Below are positions 8,441 to 17,794 of a DNA stretch of 56,685 bases, one piece after another. Each line of letters begins with the position of its first letter. Within the stretch, counting starts at the first letter, position 1. Source of the stretch: Streptomyces macrolidinus (GTDB lineage: Bacteria > Actinomycetota > Actinomycetes > Streptomycetales > Streptomycetaceae); contig NZ_JAMWMR010000034.1 in NCBI RefSeq assembly GCF_023887685.1, forward strand, positions 1-56,685, in the 5' to 3' direction. The notes under the pieces were generated by a model. It saw only the letters and a list, made by a program, of their open reading frames with translations, had not been told where the DNA came from and made no database searches. The translations under genes were made by a program, and so were the position numbers.

Positions 8441-9617
8441 ATGCCGACACAGGGCCGCCCTGACCCCGCCGGGACACCCGAGGGCCGACCCGGCGATGAC
8501 GCGCTGCCGTGGACGCGTAACGACGCGCTGGTCGCGGTCGGCTCGGCGGCTGTGGACCTGGTCGCCTTCGGCCTCGGCGCCCACACCTTGTTGGGGCGTG
8601 TCCCCGCTGTCGGGTACGTACCCCTGATCCTGTCCGCTCTGCCCCTGCTTTTCCGGCGTCGGGCCCCGGTGGCGGTGCTCGCGGCCGTCCTGCTGCTCGG
8701 ACTGGTCCAGAACCTGAGCGTGCCCATGCCGCAGCACTTCAACGCCGCGCTGGTGGTGGCGCTCTACACGGTCGCACGCACGCGGGGCCCTCGCGTGACG
8801 GCGGGGGCGTCGCTCGCCTCGCTCGTGCTGCCGCTGGTGGCGCTGTCCTCCTGGCCCCTCCCGTCGATGCCCGAGATGATCGGCGCGGTGTCCGCCGTCG
8901 CGCTGGTGGTGGGCACCGCGCTGCTGATGAACCGCTGGCAGCGGGACAACGAAGCCAAACGGCAGTTGCTGGCCGACCGGGCGGTGGCCGCCGAACGGCG
9001 GCGTATCGCACGGGAGTTGCACGACATCGTGGCGCACCACATCACCACCATGCAGCTCATGGCCGGAGGTGCGCGGGCCAATCTGACGGCGGCCCCCGAC
9101 CAGGCCAGGGACGCGCTGGTGACGCTGGAGGGGTCCGGCCGCATGGCCCTGCGCGAGATGCGTCAACTGCTGGACGTCCTGCGGGCCGGAGACGAGGCGG
9201 AGGAGGAACCGACCGCCCCGCAACCGGGCATCGCGGACCTGGAACGCCTCGTCGGCGAGTCCTGCCGCTCCGGCGTACCCACGGAGTTCGAGGTGCGGGG
9301 CGAACCGCGTACGGTGCCGTCGAGCGCCGGACTGACCGTGTTCCGGGTGGTGCAGGAGGCGCTGACGAACGCGCGTAAGTACGCGGCCGGGGCGCGGGCG
9401 GTCGTACGGCTGACGCGGCCCCGTCGACGTGACGGTGGAGGTGGCGGACGAGGGGCCGGGCGAGGGCTTCACCGGTGGCTCGGGATACGGTCTGGTCGGG
9501 ATGCGGGAGCGGGTCGTCCTGCACGGGGGAACGCTGGAGGCGGGTCCGTCGGACGAGGGCGGGTTCCGGGTGCGGGCCCGACTGCCGTTGCCGGTGAGCG
9601 AGGGGGCGCTGCGATGA
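8441..9617 (+). pseudogene. sensor histidine kinase with a one-base frameshift
   Basis: A membrane sensor kinase of the NarL-partner type. It has four to five N-terminal hydrophobic segments, a phosphoacceptor motif (RRRIARELHDIVAHH) and a first part of the ATPase domain (VVQEALTNARKYAAG). After residues VVRLTRP the frame is lost at a run of four C's (9419-9422). The expected continuation (VDVTVEVADEGPGEGF...GYGLVGMRERV) lies one frame over and ends at 9617. One extra C explains it, so this is either a true recent mutation or a sequencing error. The ATG at 8441 has a GAGGAGG site. It precedes its response regulator. Confidence 0.82.
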
Positions 9618-9630
9618 GGGGGGCACTGCG

Positions 9631-10338
9631 ATGACAGGTACGGCGACGACGGATACGGCGGGCGGTGCGGAACCGATCCGGGTCCTGATCGCGGACGACC
9701 AGCCCCTGGTACGCCGCGGACTGGCGCTGATCCTCACGCCCGACCCCGCCTTCGAGGTGGTCGGCGAGGCGGAGAACGGCGCACAGGCGGTCGAGTCGGC
9801 GCACCGGCTGCGGCCCGACGTGGTCGTGATGGACATCCGTATGCCCGTACTGGACGGGGTCGCCGCGACCGACCGTCTCACGCGGGAGCTGCCCGGCTGC
9901 CGGGTCCTGGCGTTGAGCACGTTCGACATGGACGAGTACGTGGTGGCGGCGCTGCGCGCGGGCGCCTGCGGGTTCCTGCCCAAGGACATCTCCCCGGAGG
10001 AACTGGTCACGGCCGTGCGGGTGGTGCACACCGGGGAGGCCGCCGTCGCGCCCCGGCTGCTGACCCGGCTGATCTCCACGTACGTCAGGGCCCCGCAGCG
10101 CCCCGCACCGCCCTCCGCGACCCCCGACCTGCTCACACCGCGCGAGGTCGAGGTGTGGCGGCTGATGGCCACGGGGCTGGACAACGCGGAGCTCGCGGAG
10201 GCGCTGGACATCAGCGTCTCGACGGTGAAGAACCACATCACCGCCGTCTTCGGGAAGCTGGGGGTCCGCGACCGGGCGCAGGCGGTGATCGCCGCGTACG
10301 AGACGGGGTTGGTCGAGGTGGGACGGCGCGAGGGATGA
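9631..10338 (+). CDS. NarL/FixJ-family response regulator
   Basis: A 235-residue regulator. The receiver domain (VLIADDQPLVRRGL, phosphoacceptor in VVVMDIRMPVLDG, Lys in FLPKDI) is followed by a LuxR helix-turn-helix (LTPREVEVWRLMATGLDN...STVKNHITAVFGKLGVRDRAQAV). It starts 14 bases after the kinase frame ends, so the two form an operon. The divergent MMPL gene and the 15-base repeats between them suggest that it controls the transporter. If the kinase frameshift is real, this regulator may lack its normal phosphate donor. Confidence 0.92.
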   Translation: MTGTATTDTAGGAEPIRVLIADDQPLVRRGLALILTPDPAFEVVGEAENGAQAVESAHRLRPDVVVMDIRMPVLDGVAATDRLTRELPGCRVLALSTFDMDEYVVAALRAGACGFLPKDISPEELVTAVRVVHTGEAAVAPRLLTRLISTYVRAPQRPAPPSATPDLLTPREVEVWRLMATGLDNAELAEALDISVSTVKNHITAVFGKLGVRDRAQAVIAAYETGLVEVGRREG

Positions 10339-10442
10339 ACGCCGCCTGCGCGCGGTACGGAACCGGGGCGGAATCACCCCGGCCCGGGAACACCGCGGCG
10401 GCCCGCGGCGTTGATCTCGTCGGTAGAACGGAGGCCGTATCA

Positions 10443-11507
10443 GTGCACGGTGAGTACAAGGTCCCGGGCGGCAAGCTCGTCGTCGTGGACGCGGAGGTCG
10501 AGGACGGCGCGCTGCGCCACGTGCGCGTGGCGGGCGACTTCTTCCTGGAGCCGGACGAGGCGCTCGACGCCGTGAACCGCGCGCTGGAGGGCGCCCCTGC
10601 GGACACCGACGCGGCGGGGCTGGCCGCCCGCATCGACGCGTCGCTGCCCGAGGGCACGGTGATGTACGGGCTGACCTCGGAGGGCATCGGCATCGCGGTG
10701 CGCCGCGCCCTCGCACACGCCACCGACTGGACGGACTACGACTGGCAGTTGATCCACGAGGGCCCCCAGCCACCCGCGCTGCACATGGCGCTGGACGAGG
10801 TGCTGACCGCCGAGGTCGCGGCCGGGCGGCGCCCGCCGACGCTGCGCGTGTGGGAGTGGGGCGCCCCGGCGGTGATCATCGGCAGCTTCCAGTCGCTGCG
10901 CAACGAGGTGGATCCGCAGGGCGCGGCGCGCCACGGCATCGAGGTCGTGCGCCGGATCTCCGGGGGCGGCGCCATGTTCGTGGAGCCGGGCAACACGATC
11001 ACGTACTCACTGTCCGTGCCCGAGGCGCTCGTGCACGGCCTGTCCTTCCAGGACAGTTACGCCTATCTCGACGACTGGGTGCTGGGCGCGCTGGGCGACA
11101 TGGGGATCAAGGCCTGGTACCAGCCGCTGAACGACATCGCCACGGACCAGGGCAAGATCGCGGGCGCGGCCCAGAAGCGCGTCGTGGGACCGGGCGGCGG
11201 GCCCGGCGCGGTGCTGCACCATGTGACGATGTCGTACGACATCGACGCGGACAAGATGCTCGAAGTCCTGCGCATCGGGCGGGAGAAGCTGTCCGACAAG
11301 GGCACCAAGAGCGCGAAGAAGCGGGTGGATCCGCTGCGTCGGCAGACCGGCTTGGCGCGCGAGGCGGTCATCGGCCGGATGATCGAGTCGTTCCGCGGCC
11401 GGTACGGCCTCGCGCACGGCAAGGTGACGGACGCGGAACTGGCCCGCGCGCAGGAGTTGGCGCGCACGAAGTTCGGCTCGGCCGAGTGGACGGCCCGCGT
11501 GCCCTGA
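10443..11507 (+). CDS. lipoate-protein ligase A family protein
   Basis: A 354-residue member of the biotin/lipoate A/B ligase fold. It has the lipoyl-AMP binding signature RRISGGGAMF and the preceding TLRVWEWGAPAVIIGSFQ stretch typical of LplA. Such enzymes activate free lipoate with ATP and attach it to lysine of lipoyl domains on 2-oxoacid dehydrogenases and GcvH. An N-terminal extension of about 95 residues (VPGGKLVVVDAEVEDG...) resembles the small accessory domain that is C-terminal, or a separate LplB/LplJ-type protein, elsewhere, so this looks like an accessory-first fusion. The GTG at 10443 has GGAGG eight bases upstream. Confidence 0.83.
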   Translation: MHGEYKVPGGKLVVVDAEVEDGALRHVRVAGDFFLEPDEALDAVNRALEGAPADTDAAGLAARIDASLPEGTVMYGLTSEGIGIAVRRALAHATDWTDYDWQLIHEGPQPPALHMALDEVLTAEVAAGRRPPTLRVWEWGAPAVIIGSFQSLRNEVDPQGAARHGIEVVRRISGGGAMFVEPGNTITYSLSVPEALVHGLSFQDSYAYLDDWVLGALGDMGIKAWYQPLNDIATDQGKIAGAAQKRVVGPGGGPGAVLHHVTMSYDIDADKMLEVLRIGREKLSDKGTKSAKKRVDPLRRQTGLAREAVIGRMIESFRGRYGLAHGKVTDAELARAQELARTKFGSAEWTARVP

Positions 11508-11665
11508 TCACGGCCGCCGCCGGGTGAGGCCCGGCGGTTCCGGCTGGTGAAACAGGGCCGGATGCCGGGGAGTTGGGGCCGAGTGTCGCGAAGTCGGGCA
11601 GAGGAACTGGCGTACGATGCGCAGTGCGGGCTTCCACCGCACCATCCCCCATCGAGAAGTGCGCC

Positions 11666-12349
11666 GTGCGTTCTCTTCCTCTGCCACTCGCTGTGACCGT
11701 GCGTGTTCTGCCGGTTGTCGTCCTCGCTGTCTCGGGCTGGGCCCTGTCCTCGGAGACACCCGACCCGGCCCCGGCACCGCCCCCCGTCGGCGCGTCCGGA
11801 CAGCAGCCCCAGAACACCCCGGCCGCCCCCGATCCGACGGTCTCGGCTTCGGCCGCGGCCAAGACGTACACCGTCGCCCCGGCCCCGTGCTCCGGGCTGT
11901 CCGAGAAGACGATCTCCTCCCTGGTCCCCGGCGCCAAGCCGGCCGGGAAGGAGATCCCTTCGACGGACAAGTCGCTGCGCCGCACCTGCTCCTGGCACGC
12001 GCTCAAGGGCTACGACTACCGCTGGCTCGACGTCTCCTTCGAGGTCATGGGCTCGGACGCGCAGGCACGGCAGTCCTACGAGGAGCGCACGGCGCGGAAG
12101 AGCGGCGGAGGGGCCGTGCCCGGTCTCGGTGACACGGCCTACTCCGTCGTGGATCTCACCACCGAGGACAAGCAGGAGACCCGCGAGGGGATGGTGCTGG
12201 CGCGCGCCTCCAACGCGCTCGTGGTCGTCACCTACAACGGCAGTGACTTCGAGACGAAGAAGGCGCCGGGTACGGACGAAATCAACAGGGGGGCCATCAA
12301 GGCCGCCAAGGACGCGGTGGCCGCGCTCGGGGACGGCCGGAAGAGCTGA
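11666..12349 (+). CDS. exported protein, DUF3558-like
   Basis: A 227-residue protein with a hydrophobic export signal (LPLPLAVTVRVLPVVVLAVSG), a Pro/Ala/Ser-rich linker and a globular domain beginning PCSGLSEKTISSLVPG. That domain resembles actinobacterial DUF3558 proteins, with conserved Cys in CSGL and RTCSWH. DUF3558 members are often lipoproteins, but no lipobox Cys follows the signal here, so this one is predicted to be secreted or N-terminally anchored. The GTG at 11666 is preferred over 11573 because it begins the signal peptide. It is convergent with the permease gene and 19 bases from it. Function is unknown. Confidence 0.65.
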   Translation: MRSLPLPLAVTVRVLPVVVLAVSGWALSSETPDPAPAPPPVGASGQQPQNTPAAPDPTVSASAAAKTYTVAPAPCSGLSEKTISSLVPGAKPAGKEIPSTDKSLRRTCSWHALKGYDYRWLDVSFEVMGSDAQARQSYEERTARKSGGGAVPGLGDTAYSVVDLTTEDKQETREGMVLARASNALVVVTYNGSDFETKKAPGTDEINRGAIKAAKDAVAALGDGRKS

Positions 12350-12368
12350 CCGCCGCCCCCACACCCCG

Positions 12369-13895
<1,527 letters not shown>

Positions 13896-13997
13896 GGGCA
13901 GGCCAATCAGGAGGCGGGGGTCGGGAATGGCCGTGCGGGTGGGGCCGATGGCCGGGTGCGCGGGAAGCGCCCTGGGGGACTCTCGTGAAGGCCCCCG

Positions 13998-14027
13998 GTC
14001 CCCTTCCCGGGGGAGCGGGAAGGGGAC
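13998..14027. terminator. hairpin between LLM oxidoreductase and permease genes
   Basis: Twelve-base arms (13998-14009 and 14016-14027) flank a six-base loop. The hairpin follows the oxidoreductase stop by about 40 bases on the minus strand and could terminate or attenuate transcription before the permease gene. Confidence 0.55.
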
Positions 14028-14066
14028 GAACGGGTGAGCGACGGGGTCTGAAGTTCCCTGTGCGGA

Positions 14067-15086
14067 CTAGCCGTTGACGGCGGGGATGACCTGCGTCCCG
14101 TAGGCGTCGATGACGGCTTCCTGTGCGTCGTGCATGTCGTAGAGGGCGAACTGGTCGACGCCCAGCGCACGCAGTGCGGTCAGCTTCTCGATGTGCCGCT
14201 CGACGGGGCCGATGAGGCAGAACCGGTCGACGATCTCGTCGGGCACGAACGCGGTGTCGGGGTTGCCGCTGCGCCCGTGGTGGGCGTAGTCGTAGCCCTC
14301 ACGGGCCTTGATGTAGTCGGTGAGTTCCTCGGGGACGGACGCGGAGTGCGCTCCGTACTTGCCGACCAGGTCGGCGACGTGGTTGCCGACCATGCCGCCG
14401 AACCAGCGGCACTGCTCGCGCGCGTGGGCGAGCGCCTCGGGCGAGTCGTCCTCGGTGACATAGGCCGGGGCGGCGACGCAGATCTTCACCTCGTCCGGGT
14501 CACGTCCGGCGGCCACAGCCGCCTCCTTGACGGCCTTGACCATGTATTCGGTCAGATACAGGTCGGCGAGTTGGAGGATGAAGCCGTCGGCCTCCTCGCC
14601 GGTCATCTTCAGGGCCTTGGGGCCGTACGCGGCCATCCAGACGGGGAGTTGGGCGCCCGGCTTGACCCAGGGGAACCTGACGACCGTACCGCCGAGGTCG
14701 GCCTCCTCGCCGCGGCCGAGCGCCCGGATGACCTTCATGGCCTCGCTGATACGGGCCAGGGTGTTGGGCTTGCGTCCGGCCACGCGCATCGCCGAGTCAC
14801 CGCGGCCGATGCCGCACACCGTGCGGTTGCCGAACATGTCGTTGAGTGTGGCGAACGTGGAGGCCGTGACCTCCCAGGTGCGGGTGCCCGGGTTCGTCAC
14901 CATGGGGCCGATGGTCAACTTCTCGGTGTGGGCGAGGATCTGACTGTAGATCACGAAGGGTTCCTGCCACAGCACACTGGAGTCGAAGGTCCAGCCGTAG
15001 CGGAAGCCGTTGCGCTCGGCGCGCTGCATCAGGTCGATGACCCGTGAGGCGGGCGGGTCGGTCTGGAGGACGAGTCCGAAGTCCAT
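14067..15086 (-). CDS. LLM-class F420-dependent oxidoreductase
   Basis: A 339-residue luciferase-like (bacterial luciferase fold) protein, beginning MDFGLVLQTDPP and containing GPMVTNPGTR and WVKPGAQLPVWMAAYGPKA. It resembles the subgroup annotated as F420-dependent oxidoreductases near hydantoinase genes. The ATG at 15086 has an AGGAG site that overlaps the dihydropyrimidinase stop codon, so the genes are tightly coupled. This context suggests action on pyrimidines: either F420H2-dependent reduction of uracil/thymine to the dihydro form (replacing a classical dihydropyrimidine dehydrogenase, which is absent here) or oxidation of a ring product. The first is my inference; the fold assignment is firm. 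Confidence 0.82.
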   Translation of the reverse strand: MDFGLVLQTDPPASRVIDLMQRAERNGFRYGWTFDSSVLWQEPFVIYSQILAHTEKLTIGPMVTNPGTRTWEVTASTFATLNDMFGNRTVCGIGRGDSAMRVAGRKPNTLARISEAMKVIRALGRGEEADLGGTVVRFPWVKPGAQLPVWMAAYGPKALKMTGEEADGFILQLADLYLTEYMVKAVKEAAVAAGRDPDEVKICVAAPAYVTEDDSPEALAHAREQCRWFGGMVGNHVADLVGKYGAHSASVPEELTDYIKAREGYDYAHHGRSGNPDTAFVPDEIVDRFCLIGPVERHIEKLTALRALGVDQFALYDMHDAQEAVIDAYGTQVIPAVNG

Positions 15087-15097
15087 GGGCACCGCTC

Positions 15098-16540
15098 CTA
15101 GTTGAGGTACTGACAGGTGGAACGGGGGGTGTAGACACCGTGGCCCGCGCGTCCGGTGTACTCCCGCTCGGTGATGACGGGCTCGCCGCGCGAGAGGACC
15201 GTCTCGACCCGGCCCGTCGTGCGCTTGCCCTCGTACGCCGAGTAGTCGACGTTCATGTGGTGGGTGTCGGCGGACATGATCTGCTCGGCGTGCGGGTCGT
15301 AGATGACGACGTCGGCGTCCGCGCCGGGGGCGATGGTGCCCTTCTTCGGGTACATGCCGAACATCCGGGCCGGAGTGGCGCAGGCGATCTCGATCCAGCG
15401 GCGGCGCGAGATGTGTCCGTCGACCACGGCCTGGTGGAGCAGGTCCATACGGTTCTCGACGCCCGGCATCCCGTTGGGGATCTTCGAGAAGTCGCCCCGG
15501 CCCAGCTCCTTCTGACCCGAGAAGCAGAAGGGGCAGTGGTCGGTGGAGACCACCTGGAGGTCGTTGGTGCGCAGCCCCTTCCACAGCGCGGCCTGGTGCT
15601 CCTTGGGCCGCAGCGGGGTCGAGCACACGTACTTGGCGCCTTCGAAGTCCGGCTCGGCGAGGTTGTCGGTGGACAGGAAGAGGTACTGGGGGCAGGTCTC
15701 GCCGAAGACGTTCAGTCCCTCGTCGCGGGCTCTGGCCAACTCGGCGAGCGCCTCCTGCGCCGAGACATGCACCACGTACAGCGGGGCCCCGGCGACCTGC
15801 GCGAGCCTGATGGCGCGGTGGGTGGCCTCGGCCTCCAGCAGGGCCTTGCGGACCTCGCCGTGGTAGCGCGGGTCCCGCTCGCCGCGCGCCAGTGCCTGCT
15901 CGACGAGGACGTCGATCGCGATGCCGTTCTCGGCGTGCATCATGATCAGGCCGCCGTTCTCGGCGGAGCGCTGCATGGCGCGCAGGATCTGACCGTCGTC
16001 GCTGTAGAAGACCCCGGGGTAGGCCATGAACTGCTTGAAGGAGGTGACCCCCTCCTCGATCAGCAGGTCCATCTCCTTGAGGGTCTCCGGGTTCACATCG
16101 GAGACGATCATGTGGAAGGCGTAGTCGATCGCGCAGTTGCCCTCCGCCTTGTCGTGCCAGGCGTCCAGGCCCTCACGCAGGGTGCGGCCCACGCTCTGCA
16201 CGGCGAAGTCGACGATCGTGGTCGTCCCGCCCCAGGCGGCGGCCCGGGTGCCGGTCTCGAAGGTGTCGGCGGCGAAGGTGCCGCCGAACGGCATCTCCAT
16301 ATGGGTGTGGGCGTCGACACCGCCCGGGATCACGTACTTGCCGGTGGCGTCGATGATCCTCCCCCACCCTTCGGGCGGGGGTGCCCCCATCTCGCTTCGC
16401 TCGGCCGTGAAGGCCTCGGCGGCCGGTGTGCCGGAGGCGGCGAGGGCGGCGATGCGGCCGTCCTCGATCAGGACGTCGGCGTGGATCTCGTCGGACGCGG
16501 TGATGACGAGGCCACCGCGAATGACCGTACGGCTGCTCAT
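15098..16540 (-). CDS. hydA: dihydropyrimidinase / D-hydantoinase
   Basis: A 480-residue cyclic amidohydrolase. The metal motif GGVDAHTHMEMP supplies His78 and His80, and the bridging carboxylated lysine is Lys169 in TSFKQFMAYPG; later His ligands are in VVHVSAQE and the Asp region STDHCPF. It opens dihydrouracil or dihydrothymine to N-carbamoyl-beta-amino acids in the cytosol. Residues 49-61 (SEMGAPPPEGWGR) interrupt the usual beta-strand just before IDATGKYVIPGG and are encoded by a GC-rich palindromic element seen elsewhere between Streptomyces genes. It lies downstream of the amidohydrolase gene (nit1) and upstream of the LLM oxidoreductase. Confidence 0.92.
   Translation of the reverse strand: MSSRTVIRGGLVITASDEIHADVLIEDGRIAALAASGTPAAEAFTAERSEMGAPPPEGWGRIIDATGKYVIPGGVDAHTHMEMPFGGTFAADTFETGTRAAAWGGTTTIVDFAVQSVGRTLREGLDAWHDKAEGNCAIDYAFHMIVSDVNPETLKEMDLLIEEGVTSFKQFMAYPGVFYSDDGQILRAMQRSAENGGLIMMHAENGIAIDVLVEQALARGERDPRYHGEVRKALLEAEATHRAIRLAQVAGAPLYVVHVSAQEALAELARARDEGLNVFGETCPQYLFLSTDNLAEPDFEGAKYVCSTPLRPKEHQAALWKGLRTNDLQVVSTDHCPFCFSGQKELGRGDFSKIPNGMPGVENRMDLLHQAVVDGHISRRRWIEIACATPARMFGMYPKKGTIAPGADADVVIYDPHAEQIMSADTHHMNVDYSAYEGKRTTGRVETVLSRGEPVITEREYTGRAGHGVYTPRSTCQYLN
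16358..16404. repeat. palindromic repeat element inside hydA
   Basis: A GC-rich dyad (CCCCCACCC facing GGGTGCCCCC-type arms around ttcgggc, then tcgcttcgctcg) resembles small palindromes that Streptomyces genomes carry mostly between genes. Here it is inside the coding frame without breaking it. Confidence 0.55.
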
Positions 16541-16604
16541 ACGTGCACGCTCCGCTGGGTTGTAGTCAAGAGTGCGGGTCGTCTGTGGCTGGTCGCGCCG
16601 TTCC

Positions 16605-16643
16605 CCGCGCCCCTGCGAGGGCTTCGCCCTTGCAGGGGCGCGG
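16605..16643. terminator. hairpin between amidohydrolase and hydA genes
   Basis: Arms of 12 bases (16605-16616 and 16632-16643) with a smaller inner stem (agggc/gccct) form a strong hairpin. The flanking sequence (ctggtcgcgc-cgttccccgcgcccc) is a motif seen repeatedly in Streptomyces intergenic DNA. It may act as a partial terminator or mRNA stabiliser. Confidence 0.55.
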
Positions 16644-16655
16644 AGCCTCCTATGT

Positions 16656-17498
16656 CTACGGTGCGGTCAGCGGGGAGTACGCGCCCGGCGCGCGGTCGCG
16701 GTAGAACTGCCACCGGTCGCGTACCTCGCGGAGCTTGGCCAAGTCCAGGTCGCGGACGAGGAGTTCGCTCTCCTTGTCGCCGGCCACCTCGCCGACGAAC
16801 TGCGCTTCCGGGTCCACGAAGTACGAGGTGCCGTAGAAGTCGTTGTCGCCGAGTTCCTCGACACCCACGCGGTTGATCGCGCCGACGAAGTACTCGTTGG
16901 CCACGGCCGCGGCCGGCTGCTCCAACTGCCAGAGATAGCCGGACAGTCCGCGCGAGGTGGCCGACGGGTTGAAGACGATCTCCGCGCCCGCGAGACCGAG
17001 GGCGCGCCAGCCCTCGGGGAAGTGGCGGTCGTAGCAGATGTAGACGCCGATCCGCCCGGCCTTGGTGTCGAAGACGGGCCAACCGCTGTTGCCGGGACGG
17101 AAGTAGAACTTCTCCCAGAACCCCTTGACCTGGGGGATGTGGGTCTTGCGGTACTTGCCGAGGTAGGAGCCGTCCGCGTCGATCACCGCGGCGGTGTTGT
17201 AGAGGACGCCGGGCTGCTCCTCCTCGTACATGGGCAGCACGAGCACGATGCCGTGCTCCTTCGCCAGCGCCTGGAAGCGCTTGACGGTGGGGCCGTCCGG
17301 GATCTGCTCGGCGTACTCGTAGAACGCCGGGTCCTGGACCTGGCAGAAGTACGGCCCGTAGAACAGCTCCTGGAAGCACAGGACATGAGCGCCTTGGGCC
17401 GCCGCGTCGCGGACCGCCTGCTCGTGAACCTGGATCATCGATTCCTTGTCGCCGGTCCAGGCAGTCTGGAAGACGGCGGCACGAACCACTCTGCTCAT
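16656..17498 (-). CDS. nitrilase-superfamily amidohydrolase (beta-ureidopropionase-like), copy 1
   Basis: A 280-residue carbon-nitrogen hydrolase with the catalytic triad Glu44 (CFQELFYG), Lys118 (YRKTHIP) and Cys155 (YICYDRHFPEGWR). This pattern matches N-carbamoyl-beta-alanine or N-carbamoyl-D-amino-acid amidohydrolases, which release CO2, NH3 and the free amino acid. The ATG at 17498 has GGAGG five bases upstream; the longer frame to 17633 extends into palindromic DNA and is rejected. It is followed by the dihydropyrimidinase gene, whose product it would use. It is closely similar in length and motifs to a second copy at 20717-21559. Confidence 0.9.
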   Translation of the reverse strand: MSRVVRAAVFQTAWTGDKESMIQVHEQAVRDAAAQGAHVLCFQELFYGPYFCQVQDPAFYEYAEQIPDGPTVKRFQALAKEHGIVLVLPMYEEEQPGVLYNTAAVIDADGSYLGKYRKTHIPQVKGFWEKFYFRPGNSGWPVFDTKAGRIGVYICYDRHFPEGWRALGLAGAEIVFNPSATSRGLSGYLWQLEQPAAAVANEYFVGAINRVGVEELGDNDFYGTSYFVDPEAQFVGEVAGDKESELLVRDLDLAKLREVRDRWQFYRDRAPGAYSPLTAP

Positions 17499-17527
17499 CG
17501 GGACCTCCGGTAGCTCGGTGTGTCGTG

Positions 17528-17721
17528 AGAGCCTGGCTACGACCCAGCGTCGGATCAGCCCGTGGCGTCTGGTGCGTGCGATCGCAAGGCGCCGAGCCGC
17601 CCTCGTGGCGGCGCCACGTGGGCGGCTCGGCAACGCGGCTGGGGGTCCCCCCCTGCTCGCAGAGCTTGGGGGAGTGCGTGCCAGACGCCACGGGCCCGGC
17701 GGGGGGTCGTAGCCAGGCTCT
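17528..17721. repeat. nested palindromic element
   Basis: Three concentric inverted repeats are visible: 18-base arms at 17528-17545 and 17704-17721, 14-base arms at 17559-17572 and 17681-17694, and 11-base arms at 17591-17601 and 17621-17631, with an inner cgtggc/gccacg stem. It fills the 296-base gap between the amidohydrolase and pucR genes. No open frame is inside. It could be a folded RNA, a strong terminator or a MITE-like element. Confidence 0.75.
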
Positions 17722-17794
17722 GAGCTTAGGAAGTCCGCCTGCCTGCTGTGAGTTGCACCGTGTCACGTCTGCGGGCCGTTGCCGTTCCACGGTG

